Assembly (NCBI GenBank): GCA_031281275.1 | Contig: JAITFP010000025.1 | Span: 1-43,364 of the forward strand | Reading direction: 5' to 3' | Length of the DNA: 43,364 nucleotides | Source of the DNA: Candidatus Fibrimonadaceae bacterium | GTDB taxonomy: Bacteria; Fibrobacterota; Fibrobacteria; Fibrobacterales; Fibrobacteraceae | Shown: piece by piece, positions 24,597 to 31,898 of the stretch | Layout: the number at the start of each line of letters is the position of its first letter | Position numbering within the stretch: the stretch's first letter is position 1 | Position numbers and translations under genes: made by a program | The notes under the pieces: generated by a model | Seen by the model: only the letters and a program-made list of their open reading frames with translations | Told to the model about the DNA's origin: nothing | Database searches by the model: none

Positions 24597-26759
24597 ATGG
24601 CTGAAACAAATCTTTTACGCGGTTTGAATACCGAACAAAAACAGGCGGTTTTGCATTCACATGCAGAGGAAGGTCCTTTGCTCATTTTGGCGGGGGCAGG
24701 TTCTGGGAAAACTTCTGTTTTAACCAAGAGAATTTTGTACCGAATTGAGCAGGGGGTGAATTCTGCAAATATTTTGGCATTGACATTCACCGCGAAAGCT
24801 GCCGGAGAAATGGACGAGAGGGTAAAGGAATTAGCACCGAATTCCAAAGCCTTGCTCTGCACATTTCATTCCCTTGCTCTTAGAATTTTGAAAATGCAAA
24901 TTCAGGGCGTTGAAAATTGGAAACGAGTGGGATTCCAAAAAGTTCCTATGCCAAAGGAACAAAGTGATTTTGAATTTCAAGACTGGCTCATGGAATTGAA
25001 CATAAAAGCAGGTAGCGTAAATAGGGAAAACCTGTTTTGCCCAGAATTAAAACTCGGCAAAGAGAAATTGGAAAAATTGAGGCAAAACGTACTTAAAAGT
25101 GCGGAAATAGTTTTTGAAGATTTAATTTGGCTTTCAATTAGCTTGTTATCTGAGTTTAACGAAGTTAGAGAGCATTGCCAAAATATGTGGAATGAGATTT
25201 TAATAGATGAATACCAAGATATAAACCCTTCGCAATACAGACTTGTGCGGGCAATTTTGGGTAACAGCAAAAACCTCTTTGCCGTTGGCGATGACGACCA
25301 AGCTATTTACGGGTTCAGGGGTGCGGATATCGGAAACATTTTGAGATTTCAAAAAGATTTTCCAGATTGCAAGGTGTTGAAACTGGAATGGAACTACCGC
25401 AGCACCGCTAATATTTTAGAGGCAGCAAACAGAATTTTCACAGACAAACCGCTCGCTTTTAGAAAAAATCTAAGAGCAGGAGCCTTGCGCCCTTACACGC
25501 TTTTCAAGGAGAACAGAAAACCCGAAATTTTGGTTTCGCAAACGGCAGAAGAGGAAATTTTAAAACTTGTTTATGAGATTAAATTTCTGAAAGAGGAATA
25601 CTCAATGAAATGGAGCGATTTTGCCCTGCTTTCCCGCTATAACCGCCAATGCGAGTATTATGAGCTTGCGTTAAAGGATTGTGAAATTCCAGTTATTGAA
25701 GATGAATCCCCAGAGGATTTTGACGGTGTGCATATAGAGACCATTCACGCTTCAAAGGGGCTTCAATATCCAGTTGTTTTTTATTGCGGGCTTGCCGAAA
25801 ATTTAAGCCCTGGGGAGCTGCCAGAAAATTCTAAGGAGAGAAAAAAGCAACTGGGTGAGGAAAAGCGACTTTTTTATGTTGGGGTAACTAGGTCAGAGGC
25901 TCATATATTTTTTTTATATTGCAAGCAGCGGTATTTTAAGGGTAAGTTGAAGAATTTCAAGGCTTCCCGTTTTTTAAAATATTGTGAAGAGAGAAAACCA
26001 AAAAAAGGAATAGCAATGCCGGCTTTTATTTTTAAAATTCTTGTTGTGGTTAAAATCATAGTCTTTATGTTTTACCACATTCCCATATACTTTTTTGAAA
26101 AAATTCTCAGAGCCAGCACAGCAGATGTGTGGTTGCAAGAAAAACTTTTGCATTGGGCAAGATTTTGCTTGGAAACCTTGCGAATAAATTTAAGTGTTCA
26201 CAGTCAATATAATTTAGCAAAGGTGGATTGGAGCCGCCCAGTTATTGCGATTGCAAACCACAATTCGTATGCAGATATTCCCGTTATTTTAACTTCTGCG
26301 CAAAGACCGCTTGGATTTTTGGCAAAAATAGAGTTATCGCGAATTCCAGTTTTATATTATTGGATGAGAAAAATAGGTTGTGTTTTTATTAAAAGACAGT
26401 CCAACAAAGCAGGGCAAAAATTTATGGATAAAATGCTCAATTATTCCGCAGAAAAACCACCTCAAATTGTGATTTTTCCCGAAGGAACGCGGAGCAAAAC
26501 CGGAGAAATGGGAGCTTGGAAAAGCGGAGCGTTTAGAATGGCGATAGAGTTGAAAGCTACGATTTTGCCTATTGCGATAAAGGGAACGGCGATTACTTTT
26601 GAGAAAAGGAAAAGTTCAAAAAGTGTTTATGAGGTATCATCGCAAATTTTGGAACCTTTTGACGTTGCTCAGTGGGAAAAGGAGAATGGAAAGGAGATTG
26701 AGTATAAGGACTTGATGGCTAGGCTGAGGGAGACGATTTTTTTGCAAATCTGCAATTAA
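24597..26759 (+). CDS. UvrD-like helicase fused to PlsC-type acyltransferase
   Basis: 720 residues from ATG 24597, chosen for its GAGGAG site 8 nt upstream. Residues 1-470 are a compact superfamily 1 helicase: Walker A AGAGSGKT (33-39), LTFTAKAAGEM, ILIDEYQD, VGDDDQAIYGFRGAD, WNYRST, TIHASKGLQYPVV, RLFYVGVTR. It is short for UvrD/PcrA (650-720). Residues 474-720 are a 1-acylglycerol-3-phosphate acyltransferase with a membrane segment, NHNSYADIP (His555, Asp560) and FPEGTRS (627-633). The junction holds a run of seven A (26000-26006), AAGGA, and an in-frame ATG (26016). Losing one A would end the helicase at TAG 26011 and leave PlsC as its own gene. So this is a true fusion, an overlapping pair, or a sequencing error. 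Confidence 0.85.
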   Translation: MAETNLLRGLNTEQKQAVLHSHAEEGPLLILAGAGSGKTSVLTKRILYRIEQGVNSANILALTFTAKAAGEMDERVKELAPNSKALLCTFHSLALRILKMQIQGVENWKRVGFQKVPMPKEQSDFEFQDWLMELNIKAGSVNRENLFCPELKLGKEKLEKLRQNVLKSAEIVFEDLIWLSISLLSEFNEVREHCQNMWNEILIDEYQDINPSQYRLVRAILGNSKNLFAVGDDDQAIYGFRGADIGNILRFQKDFPDCKVLKLEWNYRSTANILEAANRIFTDKPLAFRKNLRAGALRPYTLFKENRKPEILVSQTAEEEILKLVYEIKFLKEEYSMKWSDFALLSRYNRQCEYYELALKDCEIPVIEDESPEDFDGVHIETIHASKGLQYPVVFYCGLAENLSPGELPENSKERKKQLGEEKRLFYVGVTRSEAHIFFLYCKQRYFKGKLKNFKASRFLKYCEERKPKKGIAMPAFIFKILVVVKIIVFMFYHIPIYFFEKILRASTADVWLQEKLLHWARFCLETLRINLSVHSQYNLAKVDWSRPVIAIANHNSYADIPVILTSAQRPLGFLAKIELSRIPVLYYWMRKIGCVFIKRQSNKAGQKFMDKMLNYSAEKPPQIVIFPEGTRSKTGEMGAWKSGAFRMAIELKATILPIAIKGTAITFEKRKSSKSVYEVSSQILEPFDVAQWEKENGKEIEYKDLMARLRETIFLQICN

Positions 26760-26765
26760 ATTGCG

Positions 26766-26800
26766 AATTTGCAAAAAATAACGCTGTTTTTGTGCAAATT
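26766..26800 (+). terminator. Possible terminator after the helicase-PlsC gene
   Basis: AATTTGCAAAAA and TTTTTGTGCAAATT form an imperfect stem around ACGCTG, 7 nt after the stop, followed by more T-rich sequence. Confidence 0.4.
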
Positions 26801-26827
26801 TTGCGGTATTTGCATTTTTGCATTTAT

Positions 26828-26874
26828 TTTGTCAGAACCAGAATTTTCAGAATTAAAGAATTTACAGAATAGTA
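26828..26874. repeat. Degenerate CAGAATT-type periodic repeat
   Basis: The stretch contains CAGAAC, CAGAATTTT, CAGAATTAAAGAATTTA and CAGAAT, that is GAATT/CAGAAT words every 9-11 nt. It resembles the dispersed GGATTAACAGGATT repeats seen in many genomes; a shorter relative (AGGATTAACAGGATT) is at 41369. The rest of 26760-27017 holds no gene I can support. Confidence 0.35.
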
Positions 26875-26919
26875 CTATTTGGCACGGCAACCCGATATGT
26901 TAAACAACACAATGATCCG

Positions 26920-26944
26920 GTAGGGGCGAAATGGAAACGCCCTA
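26920..26944. repeat. REP-like hairpin, second GTAGGGGC copy
   Basis: TAGGGGCG (26921-26928) pairs with CGCCCTA (26938-26944) with one bulged G and loop AAATGGAAA. It shares the GTAGGGGC start with 681-706. Confidence 0.45.
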
Positions 26945-27017
26945 TGTGCTAGTCTTGCACGCAACGAACGTAGATGTTAGGGTTTGAGATCTAAATGCAA
27001 AGGCTTATTTCTCATTT

Positions 27018-27698
27018 TTAGTCCTTGAGGCAACGAATACTGAATAAGTTATCCTTATCGAGAATGTAATTTTTTACGTACTCGCCTTCGTAGCCTATGT
27101 ACTTGCCGTAGGCTTTACGGCCATTGTACTCCGAACTACTCCACCAACCGCCGTAACTACCGACATCGTAGAAATAATCGCCACTATAATTGTTGTAGCC
27201 ACCCGGCAGGGCGGAAAAACCATAATTGTCTTGACCATTGCCATTGTTATCCCAGCCACTCGTAGCTTTCAAATACCTGCCAGCAGTTGAATAACCACCA
27301 ACAAAATCCACTAGCACATCCCACTCACCATTGCTAGGGATATGCCAACCTGGTGGGCATATCCCTTTATGTTTCGCCGCCGCCGAATAAAAAGCAGAGT
27401 TGCGAAAGCGGTCAATATCCATTGCTGTTGCCCAATCGTATAATCTGCCGTATCTGGAACAGTTGGATGAGTCATTGTCGTAGCATTTGCTGTATGGGAT
27501 ATTGTAGTTCAAATTACGCTTGAACCAAGTTTGGCAGCCTATTTCAACAGTCTCGTAAGTCTCGCCTTCGTAATATACAGAAGGACCAGATTGTTGGGAA
27601 CCGCCTAAATTGCCACAAGTCATATACGGCAAATCATCGTTATTGCTACAACCCAAAATTAAAATGATTGCAAATACTGTAATCAAAAATTTTCTCAT
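27018..27698 (-). CDS. FISUMP-domain lipoprotein
   Basis: 226 residues from ATG 27698, chosen because it gives a clean lipoprotein signal (MRKFLITVFAIILILGC, Cys17) with GGGTGAT upstream; an earlier start at 27734 lies inside pth. The whole mature part is one FISUMP domain (TIGR02145 type): YETVEIGCQTWFKRNLNY, YGRLYDWATAM, HKGICPPGWHIPSNGEWDVL, NYGFSALPGGY, and the final SIRCLKD. Paired cysteines suggest disulfides. This family is expanded in Fibrobacter and of unknown, probably surface, function. It has no Ser-rich linker, unlike the copy at 42145. It follows pth after 4 nt. Confidence 0.9.
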   Translation of the reverse strand: MRKFLITVFAIILILGCSNNDDLPYMTCGNLGGSQQSGPSVYYEGETYETVEIGCQTWFKRNLNYNIPYSKCYDNDSSNCSRYGRLYDWATAMDIDRFRNSAFYSAAAKHKGICPPGWHIPSNGEWDVLVDFVGGYSTAGRYLKATSGWDNNGNGQDNYGFSALPGGYNNYSGDYFYDVGSYGGWWSSSEYNGRKAYGKYIGYEGEYVKNYILDKDNLFSIRCLKD

Positions 27699-27702
27699 AA
27701 AA

Positions 27703-28263
27703 TCACCCATTAAACTCATTCTGTGCTGCCGCAATCCCCTTCGTTAAATACGTCTCGCACAAATCGGGAATTTTTCCGAGAACCAGCTTGCAAAGCTCTG
27801 CATCTTCCTTGCTTATCGCAGAGAGAACCCAGTTTATCAAATCCCAATGCTCTGGGACTTTTCCAGCTCCAATGCGAACACGCGGAAAGTTTTGCCCAAT
27901 ATGCTCCACGATGTTCTTTAACCCGTTTTGCCCACCCGCGCTACCGCTTGGTCTTATCCGCATTGTGCCGCAAGCCAAGTTAATATCATCGCTGAATACT
28001 AGCAAATGTTCCGGTTTTGCTTTGTAAAAAGAAAGCAAAGCTTGCACGCTCTCGCCGCTTAAATTCATAAAGGTTTGCGGCTTTGCGAGCAGTACTTCTT
28101 TGCCTGCGATATTTATTTTTTGAGTTTCGGCTTTGCACTGGGTTTTCCAAATTGCTCCATTTGAGTATTTGGCAGATAAACTATCTATAGCCATAAAGCC
28201 CAGATTATGCCTTGTGTTAGCATATTTTTGCCCCGGATTGCCCAAACCTACAAAGAGATGCAT
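27703..28263 (-). CDS. pth: Peptidyl-tRNA hydrolase
   Basis: Pth frees tRNA from peptidyl-tRNA that drops off ribosomes. 186 residues, normal length. Motifs: VGLGNPGQKYANTRHNLGF with the catalytic His (about residue 19) and binding Asn9, KPQTFMNLSGESV, the Asp in LLVFSDDINL, and RPSGSAGGQNGLKNI. The ATG lies 1 nt after the stop of the ABC ATPase gene. The rplY-pth pairing, here with an ATPase gene between, is a common bacterial arrangement. Confidence 0.97.
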   Translation of the reverse strand: MHLFVGLGNPGQKYANTRHNLGFMAIDSLSAKYSNGAIWKTQCKAETQKINIAGKEVLLAKPQTFMNLSGESVQALLSFYKAKPEHLLVFSDDINLACGTMRIRPSGSAGGQNGLKNIVEHIGQNFPRVRIGAGKVPEHWDLINWVLSAISKEDAELCKLVLGKIPDLCETYLTKGIAAAQNEFNG

Positions 28264-28264
28264 A

Positions 28265-29053
28265 TTAAATTCTTGTGTCTGTTGGTAGGTTTCTCTGACC
28301 CGTTATGAATTGCTTTACAAATGGGTTCTCGGTGTTTTTTATTTCTTCTACTGTGCCTATTTCTATGATGCGGCCTTTGTAAAGCATAGCTATGCGATCT
28401 GCTACCTTGAATGCGCTAACCATATCGTGGGTTACCACAACAGAGGTTACGCCCAGTTTAGACTGCATATCCAAAATCAAATCGTTTATAACATCGGAAG
28501 TTATTGGGTCTAGACCTGTGGTTGGTTCATCGTATAAAAGAATTTCGGGGCTAAGTGCTATGGCTCTAGCTAGTGCAACACGTTTTTTCATGCCGCCGGA
28601 GAGTTCGTTTGGCATTTTTGTGCGGAATTCAGGCACCAGATTTATGAGTTTCAGTTTTTCGGTCACGGTATCTTGAACTTGTTTTTCGGTAAGTTCGGGG
28701 TGGTGTTCTCTCAAAGCAAAGGCTATGTTTTCGCCTGTGTTCATCGAATCAAATAAAGCTCCCATTTGAAAGAGCATTCCCATTCTTCTGCGTATTGTAT
28801 GGGTATCAAAAAATTTCGGAGTGGAAATTGTCACATTGTCAACGCTCACTTCGCCGCCATCGGGCTGCAAAAGACCTATCATGTGCTTTAATATAACGGA
28901 CTTTCCACCTCCGGATTGCCCTATAATCACTATTGTTTCGCCACGCCTAATGTCCAGATTCACATCCAACAGAACATCTTGTTTGCCAAAGCTCTTTCGC
29001 AAATTGCGGAGCTTTATCATAATGTCGTTTTCGCGAATAGCTACATTAGGCAT
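28265..29053 (-). CDS. ABC transporter ATPase, MlaF-like
   Basis: 262 residues. Walker A GQSGGGKS, Q-loop in GMLFQMGALFDSM, signature LSGGMKKRVALARAIA, Walker B ILLYDEPTTGLDP and H-loop VVVTHD are all present. The QMGALFDSM and PTTGLDPITSDVINDLI forms are typical of MlaF/Ttg2A, the ATPase of the phospholipid-moving Mla system. No MlaE permease or MlaD is in the window, so its partners must lie elsewhere. The ATG 29053 is preceded by AAGG; a second start at 29020 (MIKLRNL) fits the family length better but has no binding site. It lies between rplY and pth. Confidence 0.88.
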   Translation of the reverse strand: MPNVAIRENDIMIKLRNLRKSFGKQDVLLDVNLDIRRGETIVIIGQSGGGKSVILKHMIGLLQPDGGEVSVDNVTISTPKFFDTHTIRRRMGMLFQMGALFDSMNTGENIAFALREHHPELTEKQVQDTVTEKLKLINLVPEFRTKMPNELSGGMKKRVALARAIALSPEILLYDEPTTGLDPITSDVINDLILDMQSKLGVTSVVVTHDMVSAFKVADRIAMLYKGRIIEIGTVEEIKNTENPFVKQFITGQRNLPTDTRI

Positions 29054-29065
29054 AAATTAGCCTTG

Positions 29066-29746
29066 CTATTTCTTTTTGGCATCCTTTTTAGGCTTAGCCT
29101 CTTCTTTTTTGGCAGCAGCGGCAGGTGCGGCAGCGGCAGCAGGTGCTGGGGTTGCGGCGGCAGCGGCTGGGGTAGCGGCAGCTTCGGTTTCTTCGCGACC
29201 TTTGGATATGGTGAATATAACCGTGCGTTTTGGAGATAGCAGGGATACTTTGCCCAAATCCAGTTTTTCTGCATAATAGGTTGTGTTATTAGGCATTTCG
29301 GAAATGTCTAGTTCTATGTTTGCAGGAATATCCGAGGGTTTTGCCAGCAGTTTGAGGTAGCGGCTCTCTTGCGAAAGGTTTCCGCCCTGGTTTTTTACGC
29401 CTATGGGTATGCCAGAGAGGCGAACCGGAACACGTACTGCGATAGGAGTGTTTTCTTCTATCTTCAAAAAATCAACGTGGATGATTTTTTGCGAGATATT
29501 GTGTTTTTGGTATTGATAAACTATGGCTGGGTTGCCATTTTTGCCGTTTATAACCAAATCCAGCAATGTGTACCTTTTGCCGGGAGCAAGAACGGCTTCC
29601 AATTCTTTCTCCGAAACGCTTATGGAGACAGATTCTGAGCCTTTGCCATAGTAAATGGCTGGTATTTCGCCAGCTTTGCGGGCGCGACCACAATCGCGGG
29701 AAGAGCCTGCGGTGCGGATTTTTGCATTAAGAGTTGTTAGTTGCAT
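29066..29746 (-). CDS. rplY: Ribosomal protein bL25, long (CTC) form
   Basis: bL25 binds 5S rRNA. I start at ATG 29746, with CAGGAG upstream; an earlier start would run into tRNA-Gln. 226 residues: the N-terminal 5S-binding domain (residues 1-90: GRARKAGEIPAIYYGKG, KRYTLLDLVING), the CTC-type C-terminal domain (VHVDFLKI-like block, PVRLSGIPIGVKNQGG, LELDISEMP-like block), then a long low-complexity Ala/Pro/Lys tail (about residues 185-226). The tail is longer than in most homologues. tRNA-Gln lies 16 nt upstream and probably shares its promoter. Confidence 0.95.
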   Translation of the reverse strand: MQLTTLNAKIRTAGSSRDCGRARKAGEIPAIYYGKGSESVSISVSEKELEAVLAPGKRYTLLDLVINGKNGNPAIVYQYQKHNISQKIIHVDFLKIEENTPIAVRVPVRLSGIPIGVKNQGGNLSQESRYLKLLAKPSDIPANIELDISEMPNNTTYYAEKLDLGKVSLLSPKRTVIFTISKGREETEAAATPAAAAATPAPAAAAAPAAAAKKEEAKPKKDAKKK

Positions 29747-29762
29747 ATTTTCTCCTGTGTTA

Positions 29763-29835
29763 TTGGGGTAGCTGGATTCGAACCAACGAATAGCGGAATC
29801 AAAACCCGCGGTCTTAGCCACTTGACGATACCCCA
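29763..29835 (-). tRNA. tRNA-Gln(TTG)
   Basis: 73 nt: acceptor TGGGGTA/TACCCCA, discriminator A, anticodon stem GCGGG/TCCGC with loop TTTTGAT (anticodon TTG), T-arm GTTGG TTCGAAT CCAGC. No CCA is encoded. It stands 16 nt upstream of rplY with no gap for a separate promoter. Confidence 0.95.
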
Positions 29836-29846
29836 GTAGGGTCTAA

Positions 29847-29852
29847 AATATA
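29847..29852 (-). promoter_or_regulatory. -10 element of tRNA-Gln
   Basis: Minus-strand TTTTCTATATT with TATATT at 29852-29847, 11 nt before the mature 5' end, matching the other two tRNAs. Confidence 0.65.
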
Positions 29853-29876
29853 GAAAAAAAATCGGGTATTGTCAAG

Positions 29877-31097
29877 TTATCTGAGCTTATAAACCATCTC
29901 AAACATCTTCTCCCCATACCGCTCGCCGAGCAACTGGATTCCCGCAGAGCCAAAATGAATGTTATCGGGCTGCCCATTGCCAGTTCTGCCTCCGCAATCC
30001 TTGGTACTTACTACATAGGCTTTGGGTATGGTGTTCTGTATTCTGTTATCCAGATTCAAAAGACCGTCCGGTCCGGTTCCGCTGTTCCAGAGCTGCCCAA
30101 GCACAATGGGTATGGAATTAGCTTCAAGTCCTAAGTCTTTAAGAATATCTTCGTAAATTTCCTTCAACATATTTGCCCAGGTTATGCCAGTTTGCCCAAC
30201 TCCGCTTTCCCCTTGATGGACTATAATGCCTTTAATGATGCCACCGCCATTTTGGGCTATTTTTGCATTTTTGATTATGGCATCGTACAAATTAGCATAA
30301 CCCGCATCCTTGTATCTTTTCATGCCCGACATCTCGGTATCGCTTGGTCTACCGTTTGCAACATTTTGCTTGTTGTAATATTGGTCTCCCCTAGTTTTAT
30401 GAAATGCGGCAAGCGCAAGATCGCCAGAAGCCACAGGTATCACTCCTATTTTGATGTTTTCGGGTGCTTTTTCCACAAGCTTTACTCCAAAGTAATTTGC
30501 GGGAGAAAGCCCTATGTTAAGCCCAAGGTAATTGACCAAATTGGCATCTGGAATAATAAGAGGCGGCACAGCCTTGTACCACTGACCCTTGGCTCTGTTT
30601 TCCTTGGCATAAGTCCCAGCAACAACATTCAAAACCTGAAACCTTTCGTTAACCTCTTTGTCTTGTGCCCTGATTTCAGCAGGTCCTTGCATATTTGACT
30701 GCCCAAAAGCGATATAAACATCAAAAGAATTTGCTGCTGCGGCAACAGAGGAACTGCTAGCTAAACTGGAAGACGAAGCGGTTTTTGAGCTAGAAGACGA
30801 AACCTTTATTGAACTTGATGATGAAACCTCCATTGAACTTGATGACGAAACCTCCATTGAGCTAGATGACGAAACCTCTAATGAACTAGAAGACGAAGCC
30901 TCTATTGAACTTGATGACGAAACCTCCATTGAACTTGATGACGAGATCTCTAATGAACTAGAAGACGAAGCCTCTATTGAAGATGAATATTCCAAAGAAC
31001 TGCTGGAATTAACATCGCTTGTGTTTCCGCCATTTGAACAAGCTACAATAATAAACACAATCCCCGCAAACAGAATAATAAATTTGAGAAGGTTCAT
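29877..31097 (-). CDS. CE6-like acetyl(xylan) esterase lipoprotein
   Basis: 406 residues: lipoprotein signal (ending FIIVAC, Cys20), a Ser/Glu linker made of eight 8-residue repeats (residues 41-104), then an SGNH esterase domain. Motifs: IAFGQSNMQG (catalytic Ser134), IIVHQGESGVG, and DNIHFGSAG (Asp-x-x-His). This is the pattern of carbohydrate esterase family 6 and related sialate O-acetylesterases, which strip acetyl groups from plant xylan; Fibrobacter is known to use CE6 enzymes. The anchor and linker would hold the enzyme out from the cell surface. TATATT lies 6 nt before the ATG, so the mRNA is probably leaderless. It is a single-gene unit. Confidence 0.87.
   Translation of the reverse strand: MNLLKFIILFAGIVFIIVACSNGGNTSDVNSSSSLEYSSSIEASSSSSLEISSSSSMEVSSSSSIEASSSSSLEVSSSSSMEVSSSSSMEVSSSSSIKVSSSSSKTASSSSLASSSSVAAAANSFDVYIAFGQSNMQGPAEIRAQDKEVNERFQVLNVVAGTYAKENRAKGQWYKAVPPLIIPDANLVNYLGLNIGLSPANYFGVKLVEKAPENIKIGVIPVASGDLALAAFHKTRGDQYYNKQNVANGRPSDTEMSGMKRYKDAGYANLYDAIIKNAKIAQNGGGIIKGIIVHQGESGVGQTGITWANMLKEIYEDILKDLGLEANSIPIVLGQLWNSGTGPDGLLNLDNRIQNTIPKAYVVSTKDCGGRTGNGQPDNIHFGSAGIQLLGERYGEKMFEMVYKLR
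30744..31007 (-). repeat. 24-bp coding tandem repeats (Ser-Glu linker)
   Basis: Eight in-frame units, each encoding xEx or similar followed by SSSSS (such as MEVSSSSS, IEASSSSS), with degenerate Ser-rich units at both ends. Adjacent units are nearly identical in DNA, so copy number can change by slippage or recombination. Confidence 0.9.
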
Positions 31098-31103
31098 AGT
31101 GAT

Positions 31104-31109
31104 AATATA
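31104..31109 (-). promoter_or_regulatory. -10 element of the CE6-like esterase gene
   Basis: Minus-strand GATTTCTATATT with TATATT at 31109-31104, exactly 6 nt before the ATG. Confidence 0.6.
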
Positions 31110-31130
31110 GAAATCTGCGATTTTTTAAAA

Positions 31131-31886
31131 TCACTCCTCAAACGGCTTGTCAAAACCCACCCTAGCCTGAAAATGCACCTGCTCTGGGTGTTCCTCATTA
31201 ACCCCAAAAATCACCACGTGATAGCGAGTATTGGGAAAACGCATTAAAGCAACATTTGCATTGTAAGGAACCTGCTGCATATAATTTAACTGTATGGAAC
31301 GAATTCTGCGCTCATTCAATTCTTCCATACTCACGGTATCTAAAACCCAGTCTGAATATCTGCAATTATTCACGTGGTAATTCAAATCTATATCGCTATA
31401 TCTAACAGATTTTACCAGTGCGGTTTTGGGCATTCCTTTCGGCTCCAGCAAATCAATTGTCTCTGGCAAGGCACTGAGTTCTGGCGAAGATTTAAAGCGA
31501 TAAGGACCACTGGAAAAGGGTATGGCTTTCCCGTCATTCAAATCTATCAAAAGCCAAGAAGAAGTAGCCTGCATAATGGAATTTCCCTGCGAATCGCGAA
31601 CATCGTAATCGCCCCACGCTACTTTTTCTGGATTAAAACCTTTTAGCCACGTGCTAATTAAAATTTCTTCTCCCCACAGCGGCAAATGCGAAATTCTCAA
31701 TTTTATTCTGGAAATTACCATAGTGAATTTGTCTTTTTTAATCATAGACAAATAGTCAATACCCTGTTCCCTTAAATAAATCAACGCAGTTTCTTGAAAA
31801 AATTCAAATAACCTAGAAATGCGCAAATAAGCGTTTGCATCGCAGTCAAAAAAACCTATTTTGAACTTTTGAGGAACAATAAGCAT
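31131..31886 (-). CDS. Acyl-ACP thioesterase
   Basis: 251 residues forming two hotdog folds. Blocks: FKIGFFDCDANAYLRISRLFEFFQETA, VISRIKLRISHLPLWGEEI, WLLIDLNDGKAIPF, and in the second fold VRYSDIDLNYHVNNCRYSDWVLD, the Asp/Asn/His block of the plant-FatA/bacterial TE family. It should release free fatty acids from acyl-ACP in the cytoplasm. The ATG has AAGGAT upstream and lies 12 nt after the htpG stop, so it is expressed with htpG. Confidence 0.9.
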   Translation of the reverse strand: MLIVPQKFKIGFFDCDANAYLRISRLFEFFQETALIYLREQGIDYLSMIKKDKFTMVISRIKLRISHLPLWGEEILISTWLKGFNPEKVAWGDYDVRDSQGNSIMQATSSWLLIDLNDGKAIPFSSGPYRFKSSPELSALPETIDLLEPKGMPKTALVKSVRYSDIDLNYHVNNCRYSDWVLDTVSMEELNERRIRSIQLNYMQQVPYNANVALMRFPNTRYHVVIFGVNEEHPEQVHFQARVGFDKPFEE

Positions 31887-31898
31887 AAAACCATCCTT

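Noticed and set aside
26760-27017. Possible small RNA or gene remnant in this 258-nt gap
   Set aside because: Apart from a terminator-like stem, a REP-like hairpin and a degenerate repeat I could find no tRNA, known RNA fold or convincing frame.
28265-29053. Considered as part of a complete Mla phospholipid transport operon
   Set aside because: No permease, MlaD or periplasmic gene lies nearby; the neighbours are rplY and pth.
30744-31007. Regular short tandem repeats looked like a possible CRISPR array
   Set aside because: The 24-bp units are contiguous, in frame and encode a Ser-Glu linker; there are no unique spacers and no cas genes.
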